Counted from the first letter of the stretch, positions 17,775 to 27,589 are shown. The stretch: 64,000 bases of DNA from Peronospora farinosa (GCA_947646735.1 CANTFK010000771.1:124001-188000); one strand, 5' to 3'. Notes: generated by a model not told the origin, from the sequence alone. Program-made: numbers and translations.

Positions 17775-18220
17775 AAAACATTAATTATAATAACTATGAA
17801 CAGAAATAAAAAATTTTTTATCTATAAAATGAAAATTATTTTAACAAATGGATCTTCTTTAAAAATAAACTCTATTAAATATTTTAAAAATTACCAATTA
17901 AATTTAAAAATTTTTAAAGAAAAAAAAATTATCAAAAATATAAATAAAGATTTAGATATTATATATTATATATAGCTTTAATAGTATAACAATTTTATTA
18001 TTTTTATTTATTTTTTTATTAATTAAATAAGAATAAAAAATAAATCTTTTAAAATATATTTTTAAACTTTTATTTTTTTTTGTTGTAATGCAGATAATGA
18101 CCTATTAACATTGATAAAAATGAAATAATATAAAAAAAAATTTCAAAAAAATATGAAATATTTGAAAAAACGTCAAAAAATATTCGGATTAAAATACCAA
18201 TAAAGGCAATTTTAGTTCTC
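17775..18220. other. Mitochondrial DNA insert (NUMT) inside the Gypsy-A RT gene
   Basis: 446 bp, about 85% A+T by eye, against near-balanced flanks. The minus strand (about 18219-18080) encodes TKIAFIGILIRIFFDVFSN and ISYFFEIFFYIISFLSMLIG, a membrane sequence of the kind found in NADH dehydrogenase subunit 2 (nad2). The plus strand encodes a small Lys/Ile/Asn-rich ORF starting MKIILTNGSSLKINSIKYF, as in oomycete mitochondrial ribosomal or ymf genes. GTTCTC occurs at both junctions (17769-17774 and 18215-18220), either microhomology or a short duplication. nad2 assignment is from memory of the family. Confidence 0.78.
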
Positions 18221-18873
18221 ATGAGAGATACCGATGTAGCCAAAACGGCAGTAAGCACCCCAAGCGGTATGCTATGGGAGTGGCTTGTGATGCCACAAGG
18301 GTTGAAAAATGCTCCGGCAACATTCAACCGAGTAGTGGCTCACGTGATGCGTCAGCACCGTGCCTACGCGCCCCATTACTTTGACGATGTATTCGTGCAT
18401 AGTAGGGCGGAGGACGGTCTGAGCGCGATAGAGTCGCACAAGCGTCATTTAGACGCTGTGTTGCAGACTCTGGGTGACGCCCAATTATACGTGAACTTGC
18501 CAAAGTGCGTAATAGGGGTCCCCGAGATACCTGTACTGGGCTGCATCGTAGGTGCACATGGTGTACGAGCAGACCCAGAAAAGGTAAAGGCTGTAAAGGA
18601 ATGGCCAGTCCCACGACATGTGTAGGATCTGCGCCAATTCCTTGGGCTCGCTAATTACTTGCATAAGTACAGCAAGAATTAAGTGGAGCAGACCAAGCCA
18701 TTGTCTGACCTTTAAAAAAAGGATACAGAATGGACTTGGTCAAAGGAACAAGAAGATGCGTTCACTTCAGTGAAGCAATCTCTTGTAGAGGCACCGGTCT
18801 TGGCATTGCCAGACGCGGATAAGCCTTTAGCGTCGTCTGCGATGCAAGCAATTTTGCAATCGTCAGCGCGCTC
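18221..18873 (+). pseudogene. Gypsy-A reverse transcriptase, 3' part
   Basis: MRDTDVAKTAVSTPSGMLWE and WLVMPQGLKNAPATFNRVVA, then the catalytic box HYFDDVFVHS (YxDD-type as F-D-D). The frame stops at TAG 18623; further stops and a shift in the RT thumb-RNase H connection (18660-18875) are partly repaired in copy 2. Confidence 0.88.
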
Positions 18874-20352
18874 ATGCAGAAGGATGACAACGGCGTTGAC
18901 CGTGTCATTTCTTATCAGTCTCGGCTTTTAAAAGCTGCCGAGCTGAATTACCCTGTGCATGACAAGGAGTTACTTTCAATTAAGTATGCCCTTGTGAAGT
19001 TTCGGGTGAACCTCTTGGGCACCGAACCTTTTGTGTTTTATACGGATCACGCATCACTGCGGACCGCTATAAATTCACCGCACCTCTCGCCGAGAATGGC
19101 AAGATGGCTAACATTCTTCTCTGAATTTAATTTCAAAGTTGAATATAAGCCGGGTAAGTCGAATATCTTGGCTGACGCGTTATCGCGCAGACCAGACTTC
19201 GAGGCAAGACACCAGGATAGTGTGTCTCGTGCGAAAGCACAAGTTGAGTCGTCAACATTGGCAGCCATGAAGGCCTACCATGTGACGAGCTCAATGGCCT
19301 CCGATATCAAGGAGTGTTACAGTCAGGACGAACATTGTCGCCTGCTGTTGGATCATTTTGGTGGACGAAAGGTAACCCTTCCGTCGCACCTCAAAGCGAA
19401 GTTAAATCGCTTAAGTTACAGTGATGGCCTGTTATGGCATCAACTGTTACCCTGTGATCCCTTGAGAATCTATGTCCCTCATGACACAGATCTCAAGCTG
19501 ATGATACTTCACGAGTGCCATGATGCGCCATCTAGTGGGCATCTGGGCCGTGAAAAGACATTCTTACGAGTGTCAGAGAAATTTTGGTGGCCCCACCTAT
19601 ATCGGTGGGTGGCCAACTATATTCGCTCTTGTGAAGAGTGTCAGCGCATAAAGCCTGCACCTTCCAACAGTGCGCCACTGAAGCCACTGCCGATTCCAAC
19701 TGAATGTTGGAAGTCGGTCAGTTTGGACTTCATGTTTGGCTTACCGCCTGACCATAAAGGCAGGACGGGGCTCGTCGTCTTTGTAGACAGATTGAGCAAG
19801 ATGGTGCATTTGGCACCATGTAGCACCAAGATCTCAGGAAAAGAGGCTGCCCTCTTGTTTCTGGATCACGTGTATCGACTACACGGGATGCCCGAGTCCA
19901 AAGTATCGGACCGGGATTCGCGTTTTACGACGGGTTTTTGGCGACATGTGTCTGAGATGCTGGGTAGCAAGCTCCACATGTCAACCGCTGATCATACCCA
20001 GACCGATGGCCAAACAGAACGTGTCAATCGAGTCGTGGCGGATGTGTTGCGTACAATAGCGACTCCTAAAGAATGGAGCAAGCAATTGCCATTCGTGGAG
20101 CTCGCTATTAATAACAGTGTTCACGCCAGTACGGGTGAAACACCGTTTTACATTAACGGACTGCGTCATCCTCGAACGCCAGTCTCGTTTGTACGCAGCC
20201 CGAGTCTTAGTGGGGGAGGTCCCCTCACTTCGCTCGGTGCGAATGTCAAAACGGGCCAAGGTTGCCCTAGTGACACTGCTAGTTTATCAGTGGTCACGAC
20301 ACCTATAGGTGTCAATGCGACAGGCACGGCAAGAAATGCCAGTGCTCCTTGA
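18874..20352 (+). CDS. Gypsy-A RNase H and integrase
   Basis: 492-aa ORF. RNase H end: VISYQSRLLKAAELNYPVHD, KELLSIKYALVKF, FYTDHASL. Integrase follows: HHCC zinc finger (HECHDAPSSGHLGREKTFLR ... CEECQ), then the DDE core with SLDFMFGLPPDHKGRTGLVV, VSDRDSRFTTGFWRH and TDGQTERVNRVVADVLR, so all three acidic residues are present. It ends at a TGA before the C-terminal part, which continues in another frame from 20309. The same stretch is intact but shifted differently in copy 2 by an 11-bp deletion. Confidence 0.92.
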   Translation: MQKDDNGVDRVISYQSRLLKAAELNYPVHDKELLSIKYALVKFRVNLLGTEPFVFYTDHASLRTAINSPHLSPRMARWLTFFSEFNFKVEYKPGKSNILADALSRRPDFEARHQDSVSRAKAQVESSTLAAMKAYHVTSSMASDIKECYSQDEHCRLLLDHFGGRKVTLPSHLKAKLNRLSYSDGLLWHQLLPCDPLRIYVPHDTDLKLMILHECHDAPSSGHLGREKTFLRVSEKFWWPHLYRWVANYIRSCEECQRIKPAPSNSAPLKPLPIPTECWKSVSLDFMFGLPPDHKGRTGLVVFVDRLSKMVHLAPCSTKISGKEAALLFLDHVYRLHGMPESKVSDRDSRFTTGFWRHVSEMLGSKLHMSTADHTQTDGQTERVNRVVADVLRTIATPKEWSKQLPFVELAINNSVHASTGETPFYINGLRHPRTPVSFVRSPSLSGGGPLTSLGANVKTGQGCPSDTASLSVVTTPIGVNATGTARNASAP

Positions 20353-21385
20353 CGATAACACTGTACTGTTATCAACAGCGTCGACCCATGAACGACCTCT
20401 TGGAGGCGTCATAGACGAGCTGGATGCTAAAAGCGTGAGCGAAGCTCAGCGCTTTGTGGATGAGCGATTAGCCATCACACGTAAAGTCCGTGACGCGATG
20501 GCAAGCGCACAGGACAAGCAAAAACAATATGCAGACCAGCATGGTCGCAAAAACAATGAACACTTTAGTGTGGGGGACAAAGTGCTATTAAGTACTGCTA
20601 CCCTACCTAAACATGCAATTTCTGTACTACCTGGTGGTACTACTAAGCTATTGCCCCGGTTCATTGGGCCCTTTACAGTGGTTGAAGAAGTTGGAGACCT
20701 ATATTATAGGCTCAATCTCCCACCGTATATGAAGACGCACCCCGTATTTTACGTGGGTCGTCTGAAACGGTATGTTGATCCAGAAGAGATCACATATCCG
20801 CATCGGTCTAACGAGACCGATGGTGACGCCGACTGTGAGTCGAGCGTCGCGACCGATCAGGCGACGAGGAAGCCGAGAGGCTCCCCGTGTATGAACGAGG
20901 CGATAGAGGACTCGGTGATCGAGGAGGACTCCGCGCTTGACGCGGGTCTCTCATCACCAGTCGCTCTAAGATGTCCAAACGGGTCTTCAGGCGGTCATAC
21001 CCCTGGCGGTCCCTCGTCCTCACATCGCGCACATCCAAAGTCAGTCGCGAGACTTGACTCTCGAGATCTGTCACCTGCCTCTTCAGCGCAGCAGACTCAG
21101 CCTGCGACTGAACAACAGCAGGGTAGGCAGCCGCGATTAGGTGGGCGTAATCGCCTCTCCTATCGGGCGCCACCTGTGTTGGTGGACACGGATGGGAACA
21201 CGCTCTTCCTTGTTGGAAGGCTGTTGGCCCACCGGTTTGTGAAGCGAAAGCTCCAAATCCTTGTCCAATGGAAGGGTTACCCAACGAGCTTTGACTCGTG
21301 GGAGCCTGTGGACGCTTTGCGCGTTGACATGCCTGGGCTGGTGGCTGCTTATGTGAAGCAGCACCAGCTGTCTTCTTTCTGCTAG
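20309..21385 (+). CDS. Gypsy-A integrase C-terminal domain and chromodomain
   Basis: 358-aa ORF. The integrase tail has the GPF/Y-like region LLPRFIGPFTVVEEVGDLYY and PPYMKTHPVFYVGRLKRYVD. After a disordered acidic linker comes a chromodomain (about 290-350: LFLVGRLLAHRFVKRKLQIL, VQWKGYPTSFDSWEPVDAL). The aromatic cage is partly kept (W-K-G-Y, W-E-P). Such domains steer insertion to chosen chromatin. The last 578 bp of this ORF are overlapped on the other strand by the antisense ORF. Confidence 0.88.
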   Translation: MSMRQARQEMPVLLDDNTVLLSTASTHERPLGGVIDELDAKSVSEAQRFVDERLAITRKVRDAMASAQDKQKQYADQHGRKNNEHFSVGDKVLLSTATLPKHAISVLPGGTTKLLPRFIGPFTVVEEVGDLYYRLNLPPYMKTHPVFYVGRLKRYVDPEEITYPHRSNETDGDADCESSVATDQATRKPRGSPCMNEAIEDSVIEEDSALDAGLSSPVALRCPNGSSGGHTPGGPSSSHRAHPKSVARLDSRDLSPASSAQQTQPATEQQQGRQPRLGGRNRLSYRAPPVLVDTDGNTLFLVGRLLAHRFVKRKLQILVQWKGYPTSFDSWEPVDALRVDMPGLVAAYVKQHQLSSFC

Positions 21386-22253
21386 GTCCGGAAGGACTAG
21401 CAGAAGAAGCGTGGCGAGAATTAATTGGGGGTCGCTTACCGCCCATAATTTCATGTGCACGCTTCATGGCGAAGCTGATTCGCTGCGACCGCTGTTTCGT
21501 TGCATCTTCATGCAAGGTAACACGGCGCCGAAGTTCAGCTTCATAGTCGTCGGCTATTTCGTTAGAACGTAGCACGACTGAAAATGGGAAAGCACGACCA
21601 AGTGCTTTGCCCTGCTTTTTCCACAAAGGAAAGACGCTATAGAATTTATGAGCGTCTATAGTGGCACGCTGCAAAAGCGATGCGCTAGACCCATCTGAGT
21701 GCATCCACTCAGATGGAGGTGGCATTGGTTGCAAGCCACCACTCACGTAGCCGCCCTCGCGACGGCGGGCTAGTGAGGCCGAAGGTGTACTTGGTGGAGC
21801 TTTAAGCTCACACTCAGCTGAGTCGGACTCTCCATTATGAATTGTCAAGACATCAGCTTGAGGAGTTACATCGGACTGAGTCGCGACTACTCCTTTCGAA
21901 GTAGCGTGCTCAGTCTTAGTCGCTGCGCTCGTAGGCGTAGACGACGAGGCGTTACCTTCGCTTGTAGGAAGCATAGATGCTTCCTCAAGGACGGGTGCCT
22001 CAAATGATGGGGACATATGTCCCATCAATGCACTATGCTCATCGCCACTTTGGGGTGATGGCAGTGGTGTGGTCTCATTGTAGTCAACAATGAGAGATGG
22101 ATCTTCATCCACATTATCGTGAGATGGAAGATCCACCCCAGTACCTGACGCACTTTGCGACGGCTGCGATAAATCGCGGCGCGTGCGCTTAGTGCTGGAC
22201 TGCATGGGTGCCTTTGCAGGCGACCCATCAGCCTTACCACGTTTCGGTGGCAT
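20808..22253 (-). CDS. Gypsy-A antisense accessory ORF (aORF-A)
   Basis: Opposite-strand ORF between the chromodomain and the 3' LTR, start at ATG 22253 (MPPKRGKADGSPAKAPMQSS; in-frame extension to 22340 possible). 481 aa. The N terminus is Lys/Arg-rich and nuclear-signal-like; an acidic stretch has DEDPSLIVDYNE; a structured-looking middle has AHKFYSVFPLWKKQGKALGR and FSVVLRSNEIADDYEAELRR. The C-terminal coiled coil (LKRQVTDLESQVSRLTLDVR) ends in an Arg/Ser tail. An aged fragment at 24.7-25.6 kb keeps these residues in this frame (DLSSQVSRLTLELRDVLTSD; KQRSQQISFAMTRARDILG), which suggests the frame was selected. No known family. Confidence 0.6.
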   Translation of the reverse strand: MPPKRGKADGSPAKAPMQSSTKRTRRDLSQPSQSASGTGVDLPSHDNVDEDPSLIVDYNETTPLPSPQSGDEHSALMGHMSPSFEAPVLEEASMLPTSEGNASSSTPTSAATKTEHATSKGVVATQSDVTPQADVLTIHNGESDSAECELKAPPSTPSASLARRREGGYVSGGLQPMPPPSEWMHSDGSSASLLQRATIDAHKFYSVFPLWKKQGKALGRAFPFSVVLRSNEIADDYEAELRRRVTLHEDATKQRSQRISFAMKRAHEIMGGKRPPINSRHASSASPSGPSRKKTAGAASHKQPPAQACQRAKRPQAPTSQSSLGNPSIGQGFGAFASQTGGPTAFQQGRACSHPCPPTQVAPDRRGDYAHLIAAAYPAVVQSQAESAALKRQVTDLESQVSRLTLDVRDVRTRDRQGYDRLKTRLDILERLVMRDPRQARSPPRSPSPLSPRSYTGSLSASSSPDRSRRSTHSRRHHRSR

Positions 22254-22346
22254 GAGTACTGAGCAGACTAAAGCGGCGCGTTTATAAACGGCTCGCCAGT
22301 CTCTCTGTCTCTTAGGCGATGTTTTATAAAATGTCAACATCGTTCT

Positions 22347-22360
22347 AAAATGGGGGATGG
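22347..22360 (+). promoter_or_regulatory. Gypsy-A polypurine tract
   Basis: AAAATGGGGGATGG directly before the 3' LTR, the expected plus-strand primer for reverse transcription. Confidence 0.6.
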
Positions 22361-22634
22361 TGTAACAGGGTACCTAGTTACACGTAAACATTAAGTAATA
22401 TACTTAATGTTTGGTCTAAAAGTATCCATGATTACTTTTGACCTGTCACTTGGGTGCGATACACAAATGTGATCCACCCTCGTGAATGTGATATCCATTG
22501 ATGGATTCACATGAGAAGGGATGACGCTAGTTGAAGCTAGGCATCGCGACGTCTCAGAAGGACGTCAGTTGCGATCTTAAATCTAGATTTAAGATCATGC
22601 GACAGGATACGCTTCTAAAGAGTCGCGTATCCGA

Positions 22635-22678
<44 letters not shown>

Positions 22679-22988
22679 AGCCAATCAGTAGTTAAGTATA
22701 TATTTAGTTATAATTAATTAAATATATCTCAGTCTTGAATTTCCTTAAACAAACACACCACGCACGAGAAGTTGAAAGACTTCTTCGTGTCGTCGGTGTT
22801 CTAAGTGTTAAGAAGTTCGTTGCACTCTCGCTTAAGCGAGAGGCAACTGGTGGTACGACTGCTTAAGCAGTCGACAAACCTCCCAACCACCCTCGCACGC
22901 GAAGGTAAGACGGTATAACCGCTTCCTCGCTTGTGCATAAGGTGTGTGCTCGTAGTACGAGGCAACTTCATAGAAGTGCCCGTCTACA
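22361..22988 (+). repeat. Gypsy-A 3' LTR
   Basis: 628 bp, nearly identical to the 5' LTR (14372-14983); the main difference is a longer TA run at about 22637-22675. Followed by the duplicated TGTTT. Confidence 0.95.
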
Positions 22989-23035
22989 TGTTTAGCCATT
23001 CTTTAGTTTGTATATTATGCTAAAAATTGACATCC

Positions 23036-23530
23036 GACTCAGAACCGCGATCCGACTCAGAACCGCGATCCAAGGTAAAGCGCGATCCGACTCAGAACCG
23101 CGATCTGACTCAGAACCGCGATCCAAGGCTGAGCGCAATCCAAGGTAAACCGCGATCTGACTCAGAACCGCGATCCAAGGCTGAGCGCAATCCAAGGTAA
23201 ACCGCGATCTGACTCAGAACCGCGATCCAAGGCTGACCGCGATCCAAGGTAAAGCGCGATCCGACTCAGAACCGCGATTCAAGGCTGAGCTCAATCCAAG
23301 GTAAACCGCGATCTGACTCAGAACCGCGATCCAAGGCTGACCGCGATCCAAGGTAAAGCGCGATCCGACTCAGAACCGCGATTCAAGGCTGAGCGCGATC
23401 CAAGGTAAAGCGCGATCCGACTCAGAACCGCGATCTAAATTATATCGCGATCCAGTTCACAAGGATCACGCATTATGGATCGACCGCGATTTTGAACTGA
23501 TACGCGATCTGATTCAGATCGCGATCCAAG
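23036..23530 (+). repeat. Tandem GATC-type repeats in the C-family solo LTR
   Basis: About fifteen imperfect units of the form CGCGATC(C/T)GACTCAGAAC and CGCGATCCAAGGTAAA or CGATCCAAGGCTGAGC. The same units occur in reverse complement at 30840-31050 and in shorter form at 42480-42670, always inside C-family LTRs, so they are an expandable U3 array. Confidence 0.8.
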
Positions 23531-24230
23531 GATAAGGGAAGATCGCCGATGGATCGGAATGGCAAAAGCATTTGGGGTGGACCACATATCGAGATCTGAT
23601 TTTTCTGAAAGGATGACACGTGGTAATATATCCTGAACTACAGATAGGCAGAATCGTAGGTTTCGATCGTTGATTGGTTAACACTAAACAGAATTCAATT
23701 TTGCTTCTAATACACGTGTCGACTTCTCTTCCGGGCTGGATTCTTTGGCCACCCGACGTCTCGAGGAAGCCTACACACTACGTAAGTCATATCCCTGGAT
23801 TGTTTGGCCAGGGATTGCAAGAGCTCTCAACATAACTCAACTGTGATTGGACGCAGATAAAACACGTAGGGCAAGGCGAAGCAAGTGCAGGACGGATCAA
23901 GAGGTCAGAAGGTGCTGCTCAAGTGGTCAGAAGATTCAAGCTTTACTTTATTGGATTTACGTAATTGATTATGAAGATATTACCTAGTACTCGGTCGATC
24001 TTGTAAAGATTTCCACAAAATCACCAAACCTACTAATCCTTAACCCAATTAGAATCAACATCGACTTAAGTCCACCGAGAAGAGTCCAACCCGCCCAACT
24101 GACGGTTATGCTAGGTGAAAAAGGAATTGCTATACACGAAAACGGAGTAAACTCTCCGTTAATCAGTTGTCCGGGCGCCAGTGAAGAGTTGGAATCGCAT
24201 CAGCAATTTTGCGAATCCCACTCCACCACA

Positions 24231-24550
24231 ATGTCGTCATCGCTCTTGTCGTTATCAATGTTGACAGGTGGCGGAGGCGGAATTTCTTCTGATGACTTTT
24301 GAAACATGTATGCTGCATCCACAAAAAACAACTCGATTGCTTCTAAGCTATGGTCTAGAGCCCAAAATTGCTGCGGCCATTTGTCGAGGTACTTGAACCA
24401 GCTGATATTCCATCTCGGATCTAACACCGTTGCAAAGAAGTTTGCATCCTGTTTAAACGCCAGCTTAGAATTATTTTTGAGTTTGCTTTGCATGGCCTGA
24501 GCCACCGGCTCCAGTTGCTTTGCATCATATGTGAGGTAGAAATTCACCAT
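24231..24550 (-). pseudogene. hAT-type transposase fragment
   Basis: The minus strand reads YLTYDAKQLEPVAQAMQSKL, FKQDANFFATVLDPRWNISW and FKYLDKWPQQFWALDHSLEA, ending in an acidic linker. The A-T-x-LDPR pattern within a long helical domain is typical of hAT transposases. It is cut by the solo LTR at 24230; the last ten codons before the apparent stop are LTR sequence. The continuation is at 14210-14353. Confidence 0.6.
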
Positions 24551-24737
24551 CCAAGGCGTAGTGAGTCACCAATACAAATAACAATTAGAGAACAATACGA
24601 TCTGATGTATGTCCAAAAATTTGGTTCATGGGTACCCATGAGTAAGTAGGTTGACTAAAGCCATTTACCCATACCCAACCCATGATTCTGGGTATCGGTA
24701 ATTATCTACTGAGTCTGAGTCTGGGTACCACCTCTAC

Positions 24738-25656
24738 TACTAAGCTATTGCCCCTATTTATTGGGCCGTTTACGGTGTTTGAAGGAGGTTACAGACCCAA
24801 ATTATAGGCTCACTCTCCCACCGTATATGGAGACACACCCCATATAATTAAGTTGGTCTTCTGAAACGATATGTGGATCCGCAAGGGATCACATATCCGC
24901 ATCAGTCTAATGAGACCGATAGTGACGTCGACTGTGAGCCGAGCGTCGTTGCCGATCAGGTGACAAAGAAGGTAATCAACTTACCGTATACAAGACCGAC
25001 GACAGAGGACTCGGTGATCGAGGAGGACTCCGCGTTGGACGAGAGCTCTCATTACCAATCGCTCATGCATGTCCAAAAGGGTCTTCAGGCGGTCATACCC
25101 CTGACCATCACTCGTAAGCACATCGCGCAGTTCCAAAGTCAGTCGCGAGACTTGACTCGACAGATCAGCCACCTCTTTCTTTAGCGCAGCGGTCTCAGCC
25201 TGCGATTAAACGACAACAAAATAGGCAGCCGCGAATACTTGGGCGTAATCTCCGCTCCTATCGGGCGCCACATGTGTTGGTGGATGCGGGTGGGAACACA
25301 CGCTTCCTTGTCGGAAGGTTGTTGGCCCACCACCATGTGAAACAAATGCCCCAGATTCTTTTCCAGTGAAAGGAATACCGGAAGAGCTTCAACTCTTGGG
25401 ACCCGAGCGACGCGTTACGTATCGACGTGCCTGGGCTGGTGGCTGCTTACGAGCAGAAGCACCAGCTGCACTTGATCTACAAAGTCCTGATGGACTAGCA
25501 GGGACAGCGTGATGAGAAGGAGCTGGGGGTATGTTATCACCTAATATATCCCTCGCACGCGTCATAGCGAAGCTAATTTGCTGCGACCGCTGTTTCACTG
25601 CATCTACATGCGTTGTTACACGTCGCAGGACTCTGCTTCGTATTTTTCGGTTGTTT
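24738..25656 (+). pseudogene. Decayed Gypsy-A 3' fragment (integrase tail, chromodomain, aORF-A)
   Basis: Begins in the middle of the integrase C terminus (matching 20645 onward of copy 1) and runs through the chromodomain region (VLVDAGGN-like) into aORF-A. It is clearly older than copies 1 and 2. On the minus strand pieces of aORF-A stay open: 25172-24981 and 25598-25389. It breaks at about 25656 where a family D LTR is inserted, and resumes at 27446. Confidence 0.75.
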
Positions 25657-27445
25657 TGGTGAGAAGTGACAGGAGAATCGGAGCCCCTGAGGACATCGTA
25701 ATAAAATGCACAGAAATCCAGATCACTCCCTCGATGGAATGACTATGATTGCGTCTCGCAAGGTCCTAAGGTTCAGCCCAGGGTCACCAGGGACAGGAGT
25801 ACCACTTAACGGGGACAGAGCTTTCAGTTACCGGGGACAGGGTTTTCAGTCGCCAGGAACAGGGGTGCCAGTCACCGGGGACAGGGGTACCGAAGGTTCA
25901 GGGTCCTGAAGTCACTTAGAGAAGTGCCAGGTTTCCCTACAGTGCAAAGCCGGCACAATTCCAAGAATCCGAAGGTCCAGTGTCTCGATGGCATCCACGT
26001 TCCCAAGGTGAATCAGGACTCAAGGTAAATTATGGTCCAAGGTGGACCACAACCCAAGGTGGACCAGGCCCCAAGGTGGTCCCGGCCCCTAAGGTGGACC
26101 AGAATGACTCATGGTGACCGGTTGACCCCAGGTGACCGGTTGATTCCAGGTGACCGGTGGCCCAGGTGATCGGTGGACCTAGATGACCGGTGGACCTTGG
26201 GTGACCAGTTGTAATGGGCTACATTACACACATAGTATTAATATGAATAAACAATTACTTATGTAGGCAGGTGCTGGGCCCGAATAGAGGGCACAGCGTG
26301 AAAACTTATTATTGGTCTATTATTGGGGCCTAAAGTACCAATATGGACCAATGATAAATCAACCTGAATTTGTGTGGTTCCCGAAAGGCGGGAACACTGT
26401 CGTATTTTTTGCGACTAAAATCTTCGTAATTAGTACGAATTAAAACCAAAATAAAATCAGAGTTAAATTTACTTAATACCTAATACTTGGGCTTGAGTCT
26501 TCCTCAAGCGCACGTGTAAGCTAGTGATGGTACGTTCTAGCCCCGTTACACTGGTGGACCCTAGGTGACCGGTTGAATCCCATGTCACACGGCACACCAT
26601 GTGGCCAGGTGACCCAAGGTTATAGAAAGTACAAGGCTTCCCTAGTGCATAGCCGATACAAGTACCATGTCCTAAAAGAGCCAGTTGCTCTACCACAAGT
26701 TGACACGTGGTACCATCTGAAGCGAAGGGTTAGGGTTTGGCAAGAAAAGCATACAGAGAATAAGATATATAAACGCACTCCAATTTGCATTACACGTGGC
26801 AGCTTTAAGTGCCCCTTCCAAGCTTCTCCGTCACCTCACCTATCCCGGGCGGGATACCCTTTGGCCCACCGACGTCAGCAGGTGAGGTGACGGCTCAAGC
26901 TACGCAAGTTGAACCTCAGGATAGCTGGCCTGAGGTGTCAAGTAAGTGTCAAGACTCAAGTGCGAGCTTGTTTGGATCTACCCACCTGTTCCGGGGAAGG
27001 GATTTATTTTGCCCCCCCCCTTTGAAGACAGTCGTGTGGTAAGATTCAAGCTCGAACGAACCCCAGGAAATATTTTGGCCTGTGGGTTCGTACCCATTCT
27101 ACGACCCGCTATAGGAAGCGGTTTCCCTACGGGGAACAAGAAAAGGGGTCCAAGACCAAAAAGGGTACATAGTACCAGGTGCATCGCTCTCGACTAAGTC
27201 GATCGAGCACAAGAAACCCGGTCCCGAGTGAAACATATCCACTCGGGGACCACCAAGTCCAAATCTTATACAAATACCATCTTCTGCGTCTAACGAGGAG
27301 CAAGACCAGCCAAGCCGACGGGTACACAAGGTGAGACCCAAGGTTGACGCGACACGGTATCGGGGTACCCCCTCCGTAAGTCGGCAGTTCGGCGCTGTAT
27401 GTGTTTGTAATTCTCTCACGCTGTTTAAGAATCCACTCCACCACA
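25657..27445 (+). mobile_element. Family D LTR inserted in the Gypsy-A fragment
   Basis: About 1.8 kb ending CCACTCCACCACA exactly as the C-family LTR does, so read as a solo LTR. It contains CACCGGGGACAGGG repeats (25780-25890), CAAGGTGGACCA repeats (26030-26230), a TATATAAA box at about 26766, and an end region CGACGGGTACACAAGGTGAG shared with the C LTR. The Gypsy-A sequence interrupted at 25656 resumes at 27446. Target duplication not clear. Confidence 0.6.
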
Positions 27446-27580
27446 GTTCCATTCGAACGCAACACGACGAAGATAAGGAAAGCACGATCTCGTGCTTTGC
27501 CCTGCCTTTTCCATGATGGAAAGGCGCTAAAATGTTTATTGGCGTCAATAGTGGCACGCTTTAGAAGCGTCGCACTATCT
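27446..27580 (+). pseudogene. Gypsy-A fragment (aORF-A part), continuation
   Basis: ATAGTGGCACGCT, TGCTTTGCCCTGC and neighbouring bases match 21558-21690 of Gypsy-A copy 1. It continues the fragment broken at 25656. Confidence 0.7.
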
Positions 27581-27589
27581 ACACGCCGG

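Larger units (their letters stand above)
14372..22988 (+). mobile_element. Gypsy-A copy 1: Ty3/Gypsy LTR retrotransposon with chromodomain and antisense ORF
   Basis: 8.6-kb element bounded by LTRs 14372-14983 and 22361-22988 (TGTAACAGG...GTCTACA) and a perfect 5-bp target duplication TGTTT (14367-14371, 22989-22993). Order: LTR, primer site, gag, protease, reverse transcriptase, RNase H, integrase, chromodomain, opposite-strand ORF, polypurine tract, LTR. It is inactive: mitochondrial DNA splits the RT, and stops and shifts lie at 18615-18875. The LTRs differ at few positions besides the length of a TA microsatellite, so insertion is recent. Chromodomain elements of this type integrate through histone-mark recognition in related lineages. 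Confidence 0.95.
14354..24230 (+). mobile_element. Solo LTR of the C family, split by the Gypsy-A insertion
   Basis: Starts TGTCGATAGTGGG at 14354, is interrupted by Gypsy-A (14372-22988), resumes at 22994 and ends CCACTCCACCACA at 24230. That is TG...CA, about 1.25 kb without the insert. ATGTC flanks both sides (14349-14353, 24231-24235). The second half is the reverse complement of the Gypsy-C 5' LTR at 41790-42672, with long near-identical blocks such as GGGCTGGATTCTTTGGCCAC. In Gypsy-C the same CACCACA end is followed by a primer site, which fixes the LTR end. Confidence 0.72.

Noticed and set aside
18070..18327. Membrane protein gene on the minus strand
   Set aside because: Its hydrophobic part is the mitochondrial insert and its N-terminal part is antisense RT; not a gene in this place.
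23036..23530. CRISPR-like regular array
   Set aside because: Units have no unique spacers of constant size, the genome is eukaryotic, and the same units are LTR tandem repeats elsewhere in the window.
24225..24260. hAT stop codon after IVVEWDSQNC
   Set aside because: Those last codons are C-family LTR sequence also present at 41790-41825, so this is not the natural end of the transposase.
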